Positions 50,638 through 61,782 of a stretch of 64,000 nucleotides of DNA are shown in pieces. The stretch spans positions 1,157,008 to 1,221,007 of the forward strand of contig RPFO01000188.1 in assembly GCA_009746045.1 (NCBI GenBank), in the 5' to 3' direction. The stretch's first letter is position 1. Each line of letters begins with the position of its first letter. The DNA comes from Mesostigma viride. Taxonomy: Eukaryota > Streptophyta > Mesostigmatophyceae > Mesostigmatales > Mesostigmataceae. The notes beneath the pieces are model-generated. The model was not told the origin of the DNA and did not search any database. It saw nothing but the letters and a program-made list of their open reading frames with translations. The translations under genes were made by a program, and so were the position numbers.

Positions 50638-53395
50638 TGGGAACCGTTTTGGTGACGAAATGATAGTTCCTGTATCCCGCCGGGATACTTGGGTGGCACA
50701 GGGAGTGTATTTATCATTTATCGAATAGACGGCTCGATATTTGGTAAAACTTTTAAACTTGCAAATGTAGCGATGATAATTTTCTTTTTTTTTTTAATCC
50801 AATTATCTATAACTTGGCTAGCTGATCACCCTCTCTCTTGCAATAATGCGGTACATATAATCTTACATTGAATGCCGTACGTATCAAGAATGACGTTTCG
50901 TGTATCCATTGCTCCCACTCCACCAACTTCTTATTGAAAACATTAAGTGGTCGCTTAAAATGGACAGCAAAATGGCGTCCCCTGCCATTTGCAGTTCTCC
51001 GAGCAAAGTTTGCGAATCCCCAAGACAACAAAACACAGGGAGGGTGGGTGGGCAAGAAAAAAGACCTTCCCCTTCCTCGCAAGGTCCCTAAAAAGACGAC
51101 ACAACACGCTACATGGCAACGCCCCTAAAAAAAATCCCAGCCTTACTGACACAACTAATGTCAGACCGGCAACTACGAAATGTCAGCAAAATGATTCGAG
51201 TCAGAACTTTTTTAACTACACTAGTCGCCAATCAAAGGCAGTTTCAGGCCAGCATACAAAATTAAAAGGCCTTATAAATACGACCTTTTTAACCGCCTGA
51301 ACAACAACGAAAACTGCCCGTAACTAATCACCCAGTTACAAAATCCAAACTGATGATCATCTGCTAAAAACGGCCCTAGTCGCCGGCCATGCCAGCGAAA
51401 CTGGAACCCCAAGAGCGTGCCACGTAATCTTTGCCGCCGCCAGGAACACTTCGATTGCGGCGTTCGTTCTCGCCCATTATAAGAAACTATTTTCAGAGAA
51501 ATCTGAATCATGAGAGCAGCGTCTTGATAATGTACTTACACCAAGCAATCATGCAGTTCGATCTGTGATTGTGGCCCACAGAGGGGCCGGTGCATGGCAT
51601 GTGCCCAGTCGAAATTTCCCAGATCGTCGCGCGGTGCTTGCCGGGGGTGCGTGCTCCAGGGTCTGCGCGCATGGCAGTCATTTGTGGGGCCCCGCACATC
51701 TACGGGCCGGCCTACCACCACGGAGCCATATACTAGCTGCCGGTGGCTGTACACCTGCCCTTGGTACGTCGAGTGCTCAGTATCGTGAGCCCAGTAGAAA
51801 TTTATTTGCCACGTGGAATACGCTAGACGGCCAACTTGGCCGGTGTACGTCACACCGCAGGCCGGTGGAATTCACCTGGCTCTTCGGTGCTTAGGAATGA
51901 CCATGTAGCCAAAGTTAATTATAAAGAGCTCTCCTCAATAATTAATAAGCACGTGGCCGGCCCTCCTCGACCGCGTGCTGCCAAGTTCCTGCCTTGAAGG
52001 AGGGCTGCCTCAGTTGCCACCAACGACGTCATCAAACCCTTCACTTGATTTGGAGGAACTGGATCGAAGGCGCCCTTGCTCGATCGATCACTTGCGGTAT
52101 GATGCGGCGGTCGGTGCTGACCATCAGTGCACTTCACACTACAGGCTCGGCCGAGCTGCTAGCTCAAGAACCCCGACCCGATCCCCCTGCGGGAGCTCTG
52201 CTGGCGTTCTGCAACTGTGTTTTGCTCTCCGATGAGCCCCCGCCTGCTGAGCAGCAGATGGCCATGATTCCGAGTCATTCTGTACAATATGGGCTGTGCT
52301 GCTGACCCCGGCCGGTATAACTATATCGGGGTGTCTGCCTCCAGAGCGCCGCGCTGTCAAAGGTGTTCATGCGCATGATGCCGTGCACAGGCGCCGCGCT
52401 GCGCTGGACCCCGGCCCGGCTCATGCATGCACCTGGGTGCGTCTCAGATGCATGGGTTTCCGTAGTGGCCGCATTCCGCAACACTGGACATCATGGCATG
52501 CAGTCTTTATCGCGCCGGCTGGGTGGAGGAGGTGCGTCGCATAATTTGCCGTGACTGATGGGTTCCCTCTGGTCTTCGATTTTTGTCACTGACTATGTCA
52601 AGGCTCATTGACAGCCGGACGGTCTTCTGGGAGGCCCTAGCTTAATCTGGGCTATATATATATTAAAAATATAATTACTTACAGCAGAGTGAAATCACTC
52701 AAACCAAAGCAAACGCCCAGCTATAAACCTATATACAGAGCCATGTCAAAGCTCTATACTACGACTGGGCTATATATATCCTATTCCTGATCAAGCAAGT
52801 TGTTTCCGGCCCCACCGTCTAGGTCATCTAGTCGCTCTACACGTAAGCCAGCCATAATTTCAATGCACAAGGCTATACACATTTCCATCACCATTCATAT
52901 TCATCATCCTGAACGACTCGAACACGCGGACAAGATAACGGCAGGCTAGAGCTACCATGCTCCGGATTCTCCCGATTTCCGGCCTGCCGCTGGTTGTCTC
53001 CTTGATACATATCCTTGATAATTATTTTCTTTAGTAGGGTTCTTCTTCTTTTCGGGGTTTTCCTTAGGTTGCATGTCAATCTCACCTCCGTAATTTATCA
53101 TTCTGAATGAATACATATCCTTGATATATATCCTGGCTCTGGACCGCGTGTCGCTACCCTATAGCTTTATTGCTGCCATTCGCCGGCTTTACTGATGAGG
53201 GTTCACAGGCATGCAGTATAGTGCGCACTGCGGAAGGCACCACCCCGCGGCCACTCGTCGACCCCTTCACATGCTGGGCCGGTGTGGCAAGTTTGTGTCA
53301 GTGTTGGATCCCATATCTGACATGCAGTACGTGTTCATTATTGTCGTGGATACAGCTGCTGGGGTTGCCGGGGGAGTGGCCGTGGGGTGGCGGGG
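50638..53395. other. Gene-free DNA
   Basis: From the coiled-coil gene stop to the next ORF1 fragment. Short open frames exist (for example minus strand 51536-51853), but none shows a recognisable motif or splice-supported extension. AT-rich segments occur at about 50750-50800 and 52640-52800. No RNA gene was recognised. Confidence 0.6.
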
Positions 53396-53399
53396 CTCG

Positions 53400-53830
53400 A
53401 TTGACTGTTGAGGGCTTGTGGTCGACGTAGATGACCGCCCCCCTCCAGTATACCCGCTTCCTCCCTCGGCTGTCTGCCGGAGCTGGAGGTCTATAGGTCG
53501 GCCATGGCAGCATAGCTCCCGTCGCCGTTGTTGCTGCGCCAGCCGGGGTCAAGTCGTCGTCCAGCGTGTAGGAAGTCTCCACGAGCTGCTTGCGACGCTT
53601 GAGGAACAACAGCTTGGACGCCATGTACTCACAGGTGAGCAGCAGCGGGGGCGTTCCCGCGTTATCCCGCGAGCGGGGAAGCCGGCAGGTAGCTCTTCCA
53701 CTGCTTGAGCTCGCCTATGAGGGCAATGGCCGGGCAAGGATTTTGTCCTCAAACGCCTTGGCAAGCTTCTCGGAGTTCTCACCTTCAGGGCAGCTGGTCA
53801 AAGCGCTCAGTTGACGATCGTGGCTCGATA
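53400..53830 (-). pseudogene. Fragment of retroelement ORF1, truncated at both ends
   Basis: The minus strand reads GENSEKLAKAFEDKILA, then after frame changes TYTLDDDLTPA-like (SYTLDDDLTPAGAATTATGA) and RKRVYWRGAVIYVDHKP. This matches the C-terminal half of the ORF1 copies at 20563, 22343 and 56872. Several indels break it, including expansion of the Gln-Arg stretch, and no 3' tail is found. Dead copy. Confidence 0.8.
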
Positions 53831-53995
53831 CGTCCTTGTATAATACCTTAGATACCCTATTGCCCAGTGGAATTGTGACGTGCACTTGGCTACCAAAGGA
53901 TGTGCTACCTGCATGTGAGAGCCACATGGCTTTGCCTCGCCCCCACGTGCAAAGTCACATGAAACATTAGGCGCATGCCACGTACGTGTGTATAT

Positions 53996-54413
53996 TCGGG
54001 GTTCTTTGAACGGAGTTTCTTCTATACGTGAATGCGGGAACAAGAGGCCGCTGGTTGAGCGGCTTATAGGTCGTAGTGTTTTCTCGTAGCTGTTTGGCTA
54101 GAGCTTTTGTGATTAGTAGATGCAATATAGTGCATGGTTGAAAAATGAATTAAATAAAATGTGCGTTCCGCGCTTGGGTTGATTATACCCGGGCGGAACG
54201 GGGCGTGAGGTGCAGTGCCCCTGAAAAGAACAACCTACGCATTATTTAATACTAGCCGTGCAGATTCGGGATATTCTACCCCCGGTCTGTACGGTTAGCG
54301 TCTTACTAGCATCACTGAACATAAGGGTTTAATGACGTCAGTTAGCTAGGGATAAGGGAGGTTTTGCGACTAAAAGCCGCTCTGGCTGGTTTTGTCGGCC
54401 TCTTTCTTTGCTC
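53996..54413 (+). repeat. 418-bp direct repeat, copy 1
   Basis: Begins TCGGGGTTCTTTGAACGGAG and ends CGGCCTCTTTCTTTGCTC. Near-identical to 55382-55799 over the whole length, including TGATTATACCCGGGCGGAAC and TAATGACGTCAGTTAGCTAG. It contains no ORF of note. Copies are 968 bp apart. Confidence 0.95.
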
Positions 54414-55252
54414 GTTGTCGTTGCGGCGGCAGCCGCAGCTATGGGTGCTGCGGAGCAAAATCCCAAAAGCACTGGTTGCACCGGCCACTTGGCCAGTGGT
54501 GAGACTTCCAGTTGTTAACCGGCCAGGCGTAGTTCCTCGCCCGGTTAACTAAAAGAAAAGAAAATGATTACCTCCGGTCCGCACCTTTTCCCCAGCTTGG
54601 GGTCTTTGGTGGGCCGGATGCCGTGACACTGAGGTGCTCAACTGTCGCTTGGTCGGCCCAGTGCGCGAGCTGGTGCTCCGTACCTGGGGATGCTTGCACC
54701 CCGGGTTGGAGCCGGATGGCTGGCACTGGCGACCCGTGTCTCGGTCCGCGGCCTGCGGCTTTTTCTTCGGAAATTGCTGCTGGCCAGCAAACTTTGCAAC
54801 TGCCTTCCGCCGAGGGGGGGGTGGTTGGGGCTGGGGACGGCGATGGGAAAAGCGCCTAAGCTAGAAATTTTTTCCCCACGCATAGAAACCTCGGGGGGGA
54901 ATGCGGTCTTGGCTGAACGGACTCTCGTTCAGCCAGGTGCCTGGGGCTGTGGCCTCGGGCATCCGGGCTGGCGGGGCCTGGGCTAGGTCCACGTTTTTTC
55001 TCGAAGCACCCCGGGTCTATGGGGAGACGGCCATAGCGGTACCAACTCGGGGCCCCGAGAGGGGTCATGATAGGCTGGCCGTGCGCAATCGCAGTGCAAA
55101 TGCGCTGGGCCTTTTTGGGCATGGCCATGCATCCACAGCCGCCGGGCACACGCCTCCCGATGTGGGGGGCTCCCGTTTTGCGGCAGGGCGGTCACTTGTG
55201 ACAACGAGCAAGGTGGAGTGCGGCTTCAAGGGAAAGCCAGGGCGGGGGTGAT
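54414..55252. other. Unique spacer between the 418-bp repeats
   Basis: GC-rich sequence with several 70 to 120-codon open frames on both strands and no recognisable motif. A weak echo of FREE-type boundary TGAACGGACTCTCGTTCA occurs near 54914. Treated as non-genic. Confidence 0.5.
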
Positions 55253-55967
55253 TGGGCAACGTACTTCATGAAGGGCCTTGAACGGCGTGCCTCCGGGCAT
55301 GTCAATTAGTGTCACATGTATGCTTCCACTTATTGTTTTAATGAAGATGCTGGTTTTTGTGGGAGCTACGTGGGACATGAATCGGGGTTCTTTGAACGGA
55401 GTTTCTTCTATACGTGAATGCGGGAACAAGAGGCCGCTGGTTGAGCGGCTTATAGGTCGTAGTGTTTTCTCGTAGCTGTTTGGCTAGAGCTTTTGTGATT
55501 AGTAGATGCAATATAGTGCATGGTTGAAAAATGAATTAAATAAAATGTGCGTTCCGCGCTTGGGTTGATTATACCCGGGCGGAACGGGGCGTGAGGTGCA
55601 GTGCCCCTGAAAAGAACAACCTACGCATTATTTAATACTAGCCGTGCAGATTCGGGATATTCTACCCCCGGTCTGTACGGTTAGCGTCTTACTAGCATCA
55701 CTGAACATAAGGGTTTAATGACGTCAGTTAGCTAGGGATAAGGGAGGTTTTGCGACTAAAAGCCGCTCTGGCTGGTTTTGTCGGCCTCTTTCTTTGCTCC
55801 CCACCCACCCACCCTTGTCTTGGTTGCCTCTAGGGCAACGTAAGTACTTCATGAAGGGCCTTGAACGGCGTGCCTCCGGGCATGTCAATAGTGTCACATG
55901 TATGCTTCCACTTATTGTTTTAATGAAGATGCTGGTTTTTGTGGGAGCTATGTGGGACATGAAGTGG
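55253..55967 (+). repeat. 418-bp repeat copy 2, flanked by two copies of a second, about 125-bp repeat
   Basis: 55382-55799 is the second 418-bp copy. It is bracketed by a different repeat at 55253-55381 and 55833-55967 (CTTCATGAAGGGCCTTGAAC, GGCGTGCCTCCGGGCATGTC, ATGCTGGTTTTTGTGGGAGC). The left bracket abuts the 418-bp copy exactly, and a short (CCCA)n separates the right one. Ends are not TG...CA and no primer-binding site or gag/pol frame is visible, so an LTR element is not supported. Confidence 0.85.
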
Positions 55968-56436
55968 GCTTTTTCTGAGGGTTGTCGATCTAGCCATGCA
56001 CATGGCAGAATATTACTGGAGTACGGATTGGTAGTTCTAGTAGGAGTTCGATTACAAGTGGAACTATTTAGCAATTGCAGGCGGCATGCAGCAGGGATGC
56101 TCCCTCGCACTGCCAGGTAGCCAAGGGCCGGCTCTCGGGCCGGCCTGCCAGCTGTGGGCCCGGCCCGGCCCCGGTCCGCGGCCAGTCCTGGTCAGAATTA
56201 CCCTGCCACAACAACCCTCAGATGGGCCAGCAGCTTTGGGTGCCGGATATGGCACAGGCCGCGTGCATGGTTCGACGGGGGCCCGACCATTTTGGGCCTG
56301 CGGTGGTGGTTTTGTGAACGCACCAGCCGGCGCGGTACTGTGGTTGGATGCCACCCCTCCGACCCTCCTGCAAGCGACCATCGTTCGATCATGGCAGCGC
56401 TGCATGTGATCATCAGAGTAGGTCTTCGGCCCGTCG

Positions 56437-59400
56437 AATTGAATTGAATTGAATTGAATTGTAACATAACTCCGTTGGGAGTATATGTAGCACACAGCCC
56501 TTGAGAGGGGGGCATATGGCCTATCATACATCCTAAGCTACTTCCTGCAAGGGTGGGGATGTAAAGGACCCTTGCTCTAGGTGCACCAGGGCACTTGCAT
56601 CCCCATGATCTTCAAGCTATGCCCAGCGAAGGGGGAGCCTGTCATGGGGGGGAAGAGCAGCATAGCTATACAAAGAAGCTAGGGCATGGCGTCTCAGCAG
56701 AGAGTTACTCCCTGCATGGGCACAACATAACTAAATAAAGCTAGGCATCATCTGGGGTGTGGCTCATCATAGGCACACATGTACATGATTAAGGAAAGCG
56801 CGTGGCTTAGCTAGGATAGTGCCTCTAGGAGGCGTACATGTACATGGCCACAGTCTATCTATTCTGCACTACTACTGCTGTATTCCCCTAAGCTGGGGCG
56901 TCTGGAGTCGCTGGGGCCGCGGGGGGGGGGGGGTCGCCTGCCAGGGCTTGTGGCCGACGTAGATGGCCGCCCCCTTCCAGTACACCGGCTGGCCCGCCTT
57001 GGTCTGCCGGAGCTGGAGGTAGGTCGGCCATAGCTCCCGTCGCCGTTGTTGCTGCGCCAGGGTCAGGTCGTCATCAAGGGTGAAGAGAGTCTTCTCGAGC
57101 CGCTTGCGGCGTCTGAGAAAAGAAATCTTGTCCGCCGGGGTCTTAAAGGTGAGAAGGAGCGGGGGCGGCCCTGCCTTACCCCGTGCGCGGGGAAGGCGGT
57201 GGGCGGCCAGCGCGATCTCACCGATAAGGCCCATGCGACCAAGGATTTCTCGCTCAAACGCACGCAAAAGCTTCTCGGAAGTCTCACCTTCCTCCATGGT
57301 GAAGTTCTTGACAATGACGTTGAGGCTGCGCTGGGCGAGCTCGGCCTCCTCGCGGAGGTCAAGCGTCTGCCGTTGGAGCTGGGCTGCGACGGCGGAGGTG
57401 GTGGAGGTGGTATGTTGCTTAAGCATGTCCGCCCAGGTGGTGATGGGAGGAGCATCGCCGGCCAGGCCAGCCGGGGCTGGCTTGGCGGCAATGTCCTTCA
57501 CCGCCTGGGCGGTGAGGCCTGCCGTGTTCTGCAGAACCTCGATAGCGATGGCGTTGTCCTTAAGACGCTGGTCGATGTCACGGAGCTGGGCGGTGATGGC
57601 GTCGGAGGTGGAGGTGGTGGCGGTGGAGGAGGCGAGGAGGGTGGAGGTGGCGGTGGAGATGGTGGAGGTGGCGGTGGAAAGGAGGGGAAGCTCGGCAGTC
57701 AGCGTGCCGCCGATGGCCGCCACATCTGCAGCAATGGGGTCCACGTGCTCCTCGAGGACCTCCTTAACCCCTAAATGGTCTGAGATCCTGCCGATAAATC
57801 GGCTGGATCTTCACAATTTTGCAAACCAGATGCCATCCAACCTACCCATATCCAATGGCTGTCCTTGGGGGCCAAGCATGTCCATGAGTTGCCCTTCGGG
57901 TTGGTATATCACAACCTCACATATATGCAGGGTAGGCCATGTTTAACTGCCGTCAAAGTCAGGGGGGTCAAGACGCGCGTTTTCATTTTTGGTAGAATGT
58001 GCATTTTGAATTATGTTATAAGACCTAGGCACCTACCACTTCAGGGATGATAAACAATTAGTTGCTGAACAGTTTGAGCCATTGGGGTCATAATTTGGGT
58101 GGGTATACCAGCAGTTACACCCAGTACAGCCCATAGGGGTACCGTTGGTAAAAAGCAACCAAGGGAGTAGGGGTGGGCATACTACCTCCTAATATGGCCA
58201 CCAACCATGCCAAACAATACATTTCCCTTCCACAATGATGGGGAAACATAACTGCATCATCACACTGCCCTTACATGGCACCTATGTGCAGGTGCCACCT
58301 TGTCCATGCACGTAGGTAACGTGGTACGGACACCCTACGCAAGGCATGCATTCTAGGAGGCAGCCACCAACAAACTAGTGGTGTTGAGCCTATTTCAGCC
58401 TGCCCTAGCAAGGATAAACTAGGCCTAAGCTGCTATAGCTTGCCAGGTGATGGCCAGCACACCTGGTGGCACATGCTGTCAATGGGAAGCTTCTACTCAC
58501 CGGTTACGTGCTTGATGATGCCACAGAGACCAGCCAACTGCCTCACACTCATGCAATATGTGTATGGGAAATGTATAACAAACATATATGGAGGTATTCA
58601 AACCCATACAGCCTCTAAAACTTATCACCATCACCCTGTGGCAGGTCAACTGACTGAGGGAAGCATCTAAGAAGGGTGTTTTAGAAAGGGGCCAGGCCAG
58701 GGTCAAGAAAGAGCATGAATAGTGCAAAAAGAATGTGCTACACAAGCTAGAACGTATATATAAACGTCAAACATCGATAGGAAAACGATGCTTAAGCTTT
58801 ACCAGGCATGGATGGCGTTAACTTGGCCCAGGCGGTGGCCGCAAAATGGCGCATTTCGGCACACCAAAGTTGTGCAGCATGGTCGCTGGATTCGGCGATT
58901 TCTGGCCACCCTTGCACGTTTACGACTACTATGTATCATAAAAAGTACAAAGAAACCAATATATCCTTTAAAATACGCCGGAAAGGTATTGCTGTCAACG
59001 TTTCTATCGTCCGGCCTGATCGCAGTTTTTTCCAGCAAGAACGCTGCCGACACCTATCAAATGGCATTCCCGCGAACCAAAAATTGGCCTGTATCATCTT
59101 TAGGACGTTTAAAATCAATATCCTAAGTTTGGCCAGAAAATTCGAACGCAAACGTAAATGCCATGCGTGGGCGCAAGCCGCCATGGCCAGGTCGTCGTTT
59201 TCCGGAATGCACGTTGTACGTGAAAAAGTACCCTGACCCCTTGTACTTTGACCGGCCAGAACACCTCTATAACTTTGTCAAAAGTATGCAAACCCTAGTA
59301 CCATGCTGTGAAGAATTTTATAAACTTTCGATCTTCTCAGCTGAACGTTTCCTAATTCTCAATAGATTTCGCGGCATCTGGTCCCCCGAGAAGGGGCCGA

Positions 59401-60464
59401 TGCATCGGCTGGAACTCGATTTTTGGCGGAAAATCGGCAGCAAGACCATTTAGGGGTTAAGGAGTGAGCGGAGGGAGGATTCGGTTAAGGTGGTGGTGAG
59501 AGGCTTGGGGGGCCAAAGCTCCCCGATGGAGCGTCCAAGGAGGGAAAAGAGAGCGAATTGCTGGAGGAAGGGGCGGTGGAGGCTGGGAATGATGTCGAAA
59601 CACTACAATACGGTTCGTAGGAGACGCGAAATGAGTGAGAATGTTACCCGAGCGGTAACGAGGATTCGCACCGTTGATTTTAACATATGTTTCTTTTTTT
59701 GCGCCATTTGGCGAGCATCGACTGGAGCCTGAACCTAGCGGGGGGAATCATGCGGGGGAATCTTGCGGGGGAATCTTGCGGGAAAAATTCCGAACGTGAA
59801 TTTCGCGAAGTCCTACTACATTTTGCTTGGGTACACGGTACTACAGTTTCGTCACTGAAAATTTTCTCTAGTTGCGTTGGTGTTTCGTACGTTCCGCTGA
59901 AATTTTCGTGTTCAGTGACCAGATCACAATTTGATCCGGGCGCAAAATGATTGGCTGTACGGTACGAACCAAAAACGAAATTTTAGTATCTAAGTTCCGC
60001 AGCGCTTGCTGAATTTGCCCCGGAAGCCCGAGGGCACTTTCCCCGCTGAAAAAGGTGTCCGCGGAAGCGTATTGTAGTGAAGAGGCGAGACGAACCCAGC
60101 GAGGGTCAAAGAGGCGACCTTGGTTGAAGAGCTGCTTGCATAGTGCAAGAAGCGAGGCGTGCGTTCCATAAAACACGCAGACCAGGATGCGTTCCGGGTT
60201 AAGCGTGTCAAGGAAGCCGGGCTGGCTGGCTTCGGCGACAAAGTCGAGCTCTGTCCAACTCGGCTCGGCAGAGCGACTGCGCTTGGGTTCAGGCGACGCT
60301 GCGGGCGAGGCGGGCTCAGCAGGGGGCTGGGCGACCACTAGAGCTTGGCTAGTGGCGCCGCTGCCTTCTGGGCCGGTTGGCGAAGCTGCAGCCGGGGCTG
60401 CAGACGTATTTTCATTGCTGAGCGCAGCCGCCAGGCTGCGTTGCGTCGAGAGGCGTTTGCTCAT
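56437..60464 (-). mobile_element. ORF1-only retroelement split by a nested DNA transposon; (AATTC)n tail
   Basis: Minus strand. The N-terminal part, 60464 to about 59990, has a Pro/Ala-rich start, SPEPKRSRSAEPSWTELDF and LPGQIQQALRNLDTKISFLV. The C-terminal part, about 57763-56872, has EVLEEHVDPIAADVAAIGGT, coiled coil, TLDLREEAELAQRSLNVIVK, GETSEKLLRAFEREILGRMG, LPRARGKAGPPPLLLTF, FTLDDDLTLAQQQRRRELW and QPVYWKGAAIYVGHKPW. Between them sits the element at 57768-59456. Right of that, 59461-59620 still reads in the ORF1 frame for about 50 codons before an in-frame TAG. The stop at 56872 leads into a 3' region ending in CTCC-CAAC-GGAG (56470-56481) and five AATTC units (56437-56460). No reverse transcriptase is present. 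Confidence 0.78.
57768..59456. mobile_element. piggyBac-like non-autonomous element with TTAA target duplication
   Basis: Flanked by TTAA at 57764-57767 and 59457-59460. The left end CCCCTAAATGGTCT and right end (reverse complement) CCCCTAAATGGTCT are 14-bp perfect inverted repeats, and similarity continues as CTGCCGAT inside both ends. Subterminal ATCGGCTGGA occurs near both ends. TTAA duplications with CCC-starting ends are the hallmark of the piggyBac superfamily. At 1689 bp it has no ORF above about 140 codons and no transposase signature, so it is non-autonomous. It interrupts the ORF1 of the host retroelement at a LLKEVLEE codon stretch. Confidence 0.82.
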
Positions 60465-61007
60465 CGTATAGTGCGTTATAGCTTCGGAAAATTATATCAG
60501 CATGTGCGTCTAAGAAAGACGAAGCGATTGTGATATTCACAGCTGAATTCGGTGCTCAAACGTGAAAGTTATGAGCTCCGACAGCCATGGCAACCTCGTG
60601 GCTCGTGGCTCTCGTTGTACCCGTGGCCCGTCGAATGGCTAGCCTATATATAGGTCTACATAAAAAATACATTCAGGATATCAACATGAGCCAGCGATTG
60701 CGAAATAGCTACTTTGACAATTTTTTGTGATCAAATGGAATTAATGTCATTGTCGTCAGAAAGCAACAAACGTGAAAACGCTAGCTGCCCAAATCTGAGA
60801 TTCCGCGGCCGGAACACAGAAAGTAAGAAAGCCTAGAAGCTACCAGTACTCAAGGGATCGAACATAGGACCTTTGGCATGATTTCGCGGCTGTGTGAGTC
60901 TCCTGATCCGAAGGCATCTCACTTCACGTTTCGAAACCGGCCCATGCAACTGCGAAAAACCTCTTTACCGGAGAGGGGCGCCAATATGTCCGATATTGCT
61001 GAATCTA
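60465..61007. other. Gene-free DNA
   Basis: No motif, RNA gene or mobile-element end was recognised between the start of the split ORF1 element and the next retroelement tail. It may contain the 5' UTR of the element to its left. Confidence 0.5.
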
Positions 61008-61202
61008 TAGGAGATGCAGGTGCCCTGGTGCACCTAGAGCAAGTGTCGTTTACATTCCCACCCTTGCAGGAAGTAGCTTAGAATGTATTATAGGCCATAT
61101 TCTGATTTGGCACGCCGCAAAGGTGAAAACCATTTAGGCCATATGCCCCTTCTCTGGGCTATGTGCTACATATACTCCCAACGGAGTTATGTTCCTAATT
61201 AA
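61008..61202 (+). mobile_element. 5'-truncated 3' end of an ORF1-only retroelement with (TTAA) tail
   Basis: Matches the 3' regions at 21450-21575 and 56437-56600: GGTGCACCTAGAGCAAGTGT, CCCTTGCAGGAAGTAGCTTA, TAGAATGTATTA, CATATGCCCCTTCT. The stem-loop CTCC-CAAC-GGAG is at 61175-61186 and the tail CTAATTAATTAAT ends at about 61207. A 45-bp insertion at about 61098-61142 is bracketed by TAGGCCATAT on both sides. Confidence 0.78.
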
Positions 61203-61782
61203 TTAATAGAAGATGACTCACCACTAGATCTACGTGTGCAGGAGTACTACGCACGGACCTCGTACGCGATATTCTAGTATCACCAAAGTAGGCAGGTTGG
61301 CCACGGCTGGAATCTGGTTGTAGTGTGACGTACAAACCTAGAGGACGTAGCCGTTAAACTAACTAATATCAACCGATCTTGGAATTAATGTCATAGTTGT
61401 ATCACGGTAACAGTCTACGTGTTAATTTCAACATATCACGGTACCGATCGATGCATGTACTTCGTAATATTACTACGTGGGAGTTGGGCTCGATCTACCA
61501 AATTTATCATACTACTATTTGTTATAGGAATAGTTGTCTCACTTCATAATGATTTATTTATATGATACGCGCCTATATTGCATGGTTTCCTGGAGAAGTT
61601 AGAAGAAGCTCTTACACAAGAGTCTTCAAGTACTGACCAGAAAGACCAATACTTTCGCGTAGTCCTCACACCTTGTCCAAAATGTGCCGAAAACGTGGAG
61701 ACTGGAATGCATGCTGGATAGAGCTATCCCTGGTGCAGGCGCCACAAACATCGTTACGCACTACCGACCGCCTCTCCAACCA
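61203..61782. other. Gene-free AT-rich stretch downstream of the GAF-like gene
   Basis: No coding seen. The right part should include the 3' UTR of the minus-strand gene that stops at 61783. Confidence 0.5.

Noticed and set aside
51536-51853. 105-aa minus-strand frame with two WAH-containing segments
   Set aside because: No family resemblance, no splice support, and a partial internal duplication; insufficient to call a gene.
53996-55799. LTR retrotransposon with 418-bp LTRs
   Set aside because: Ends are not TG...CA, there is no primer-binding or polypurine site and no gag/pol, and a second repeat abuts only one copy.
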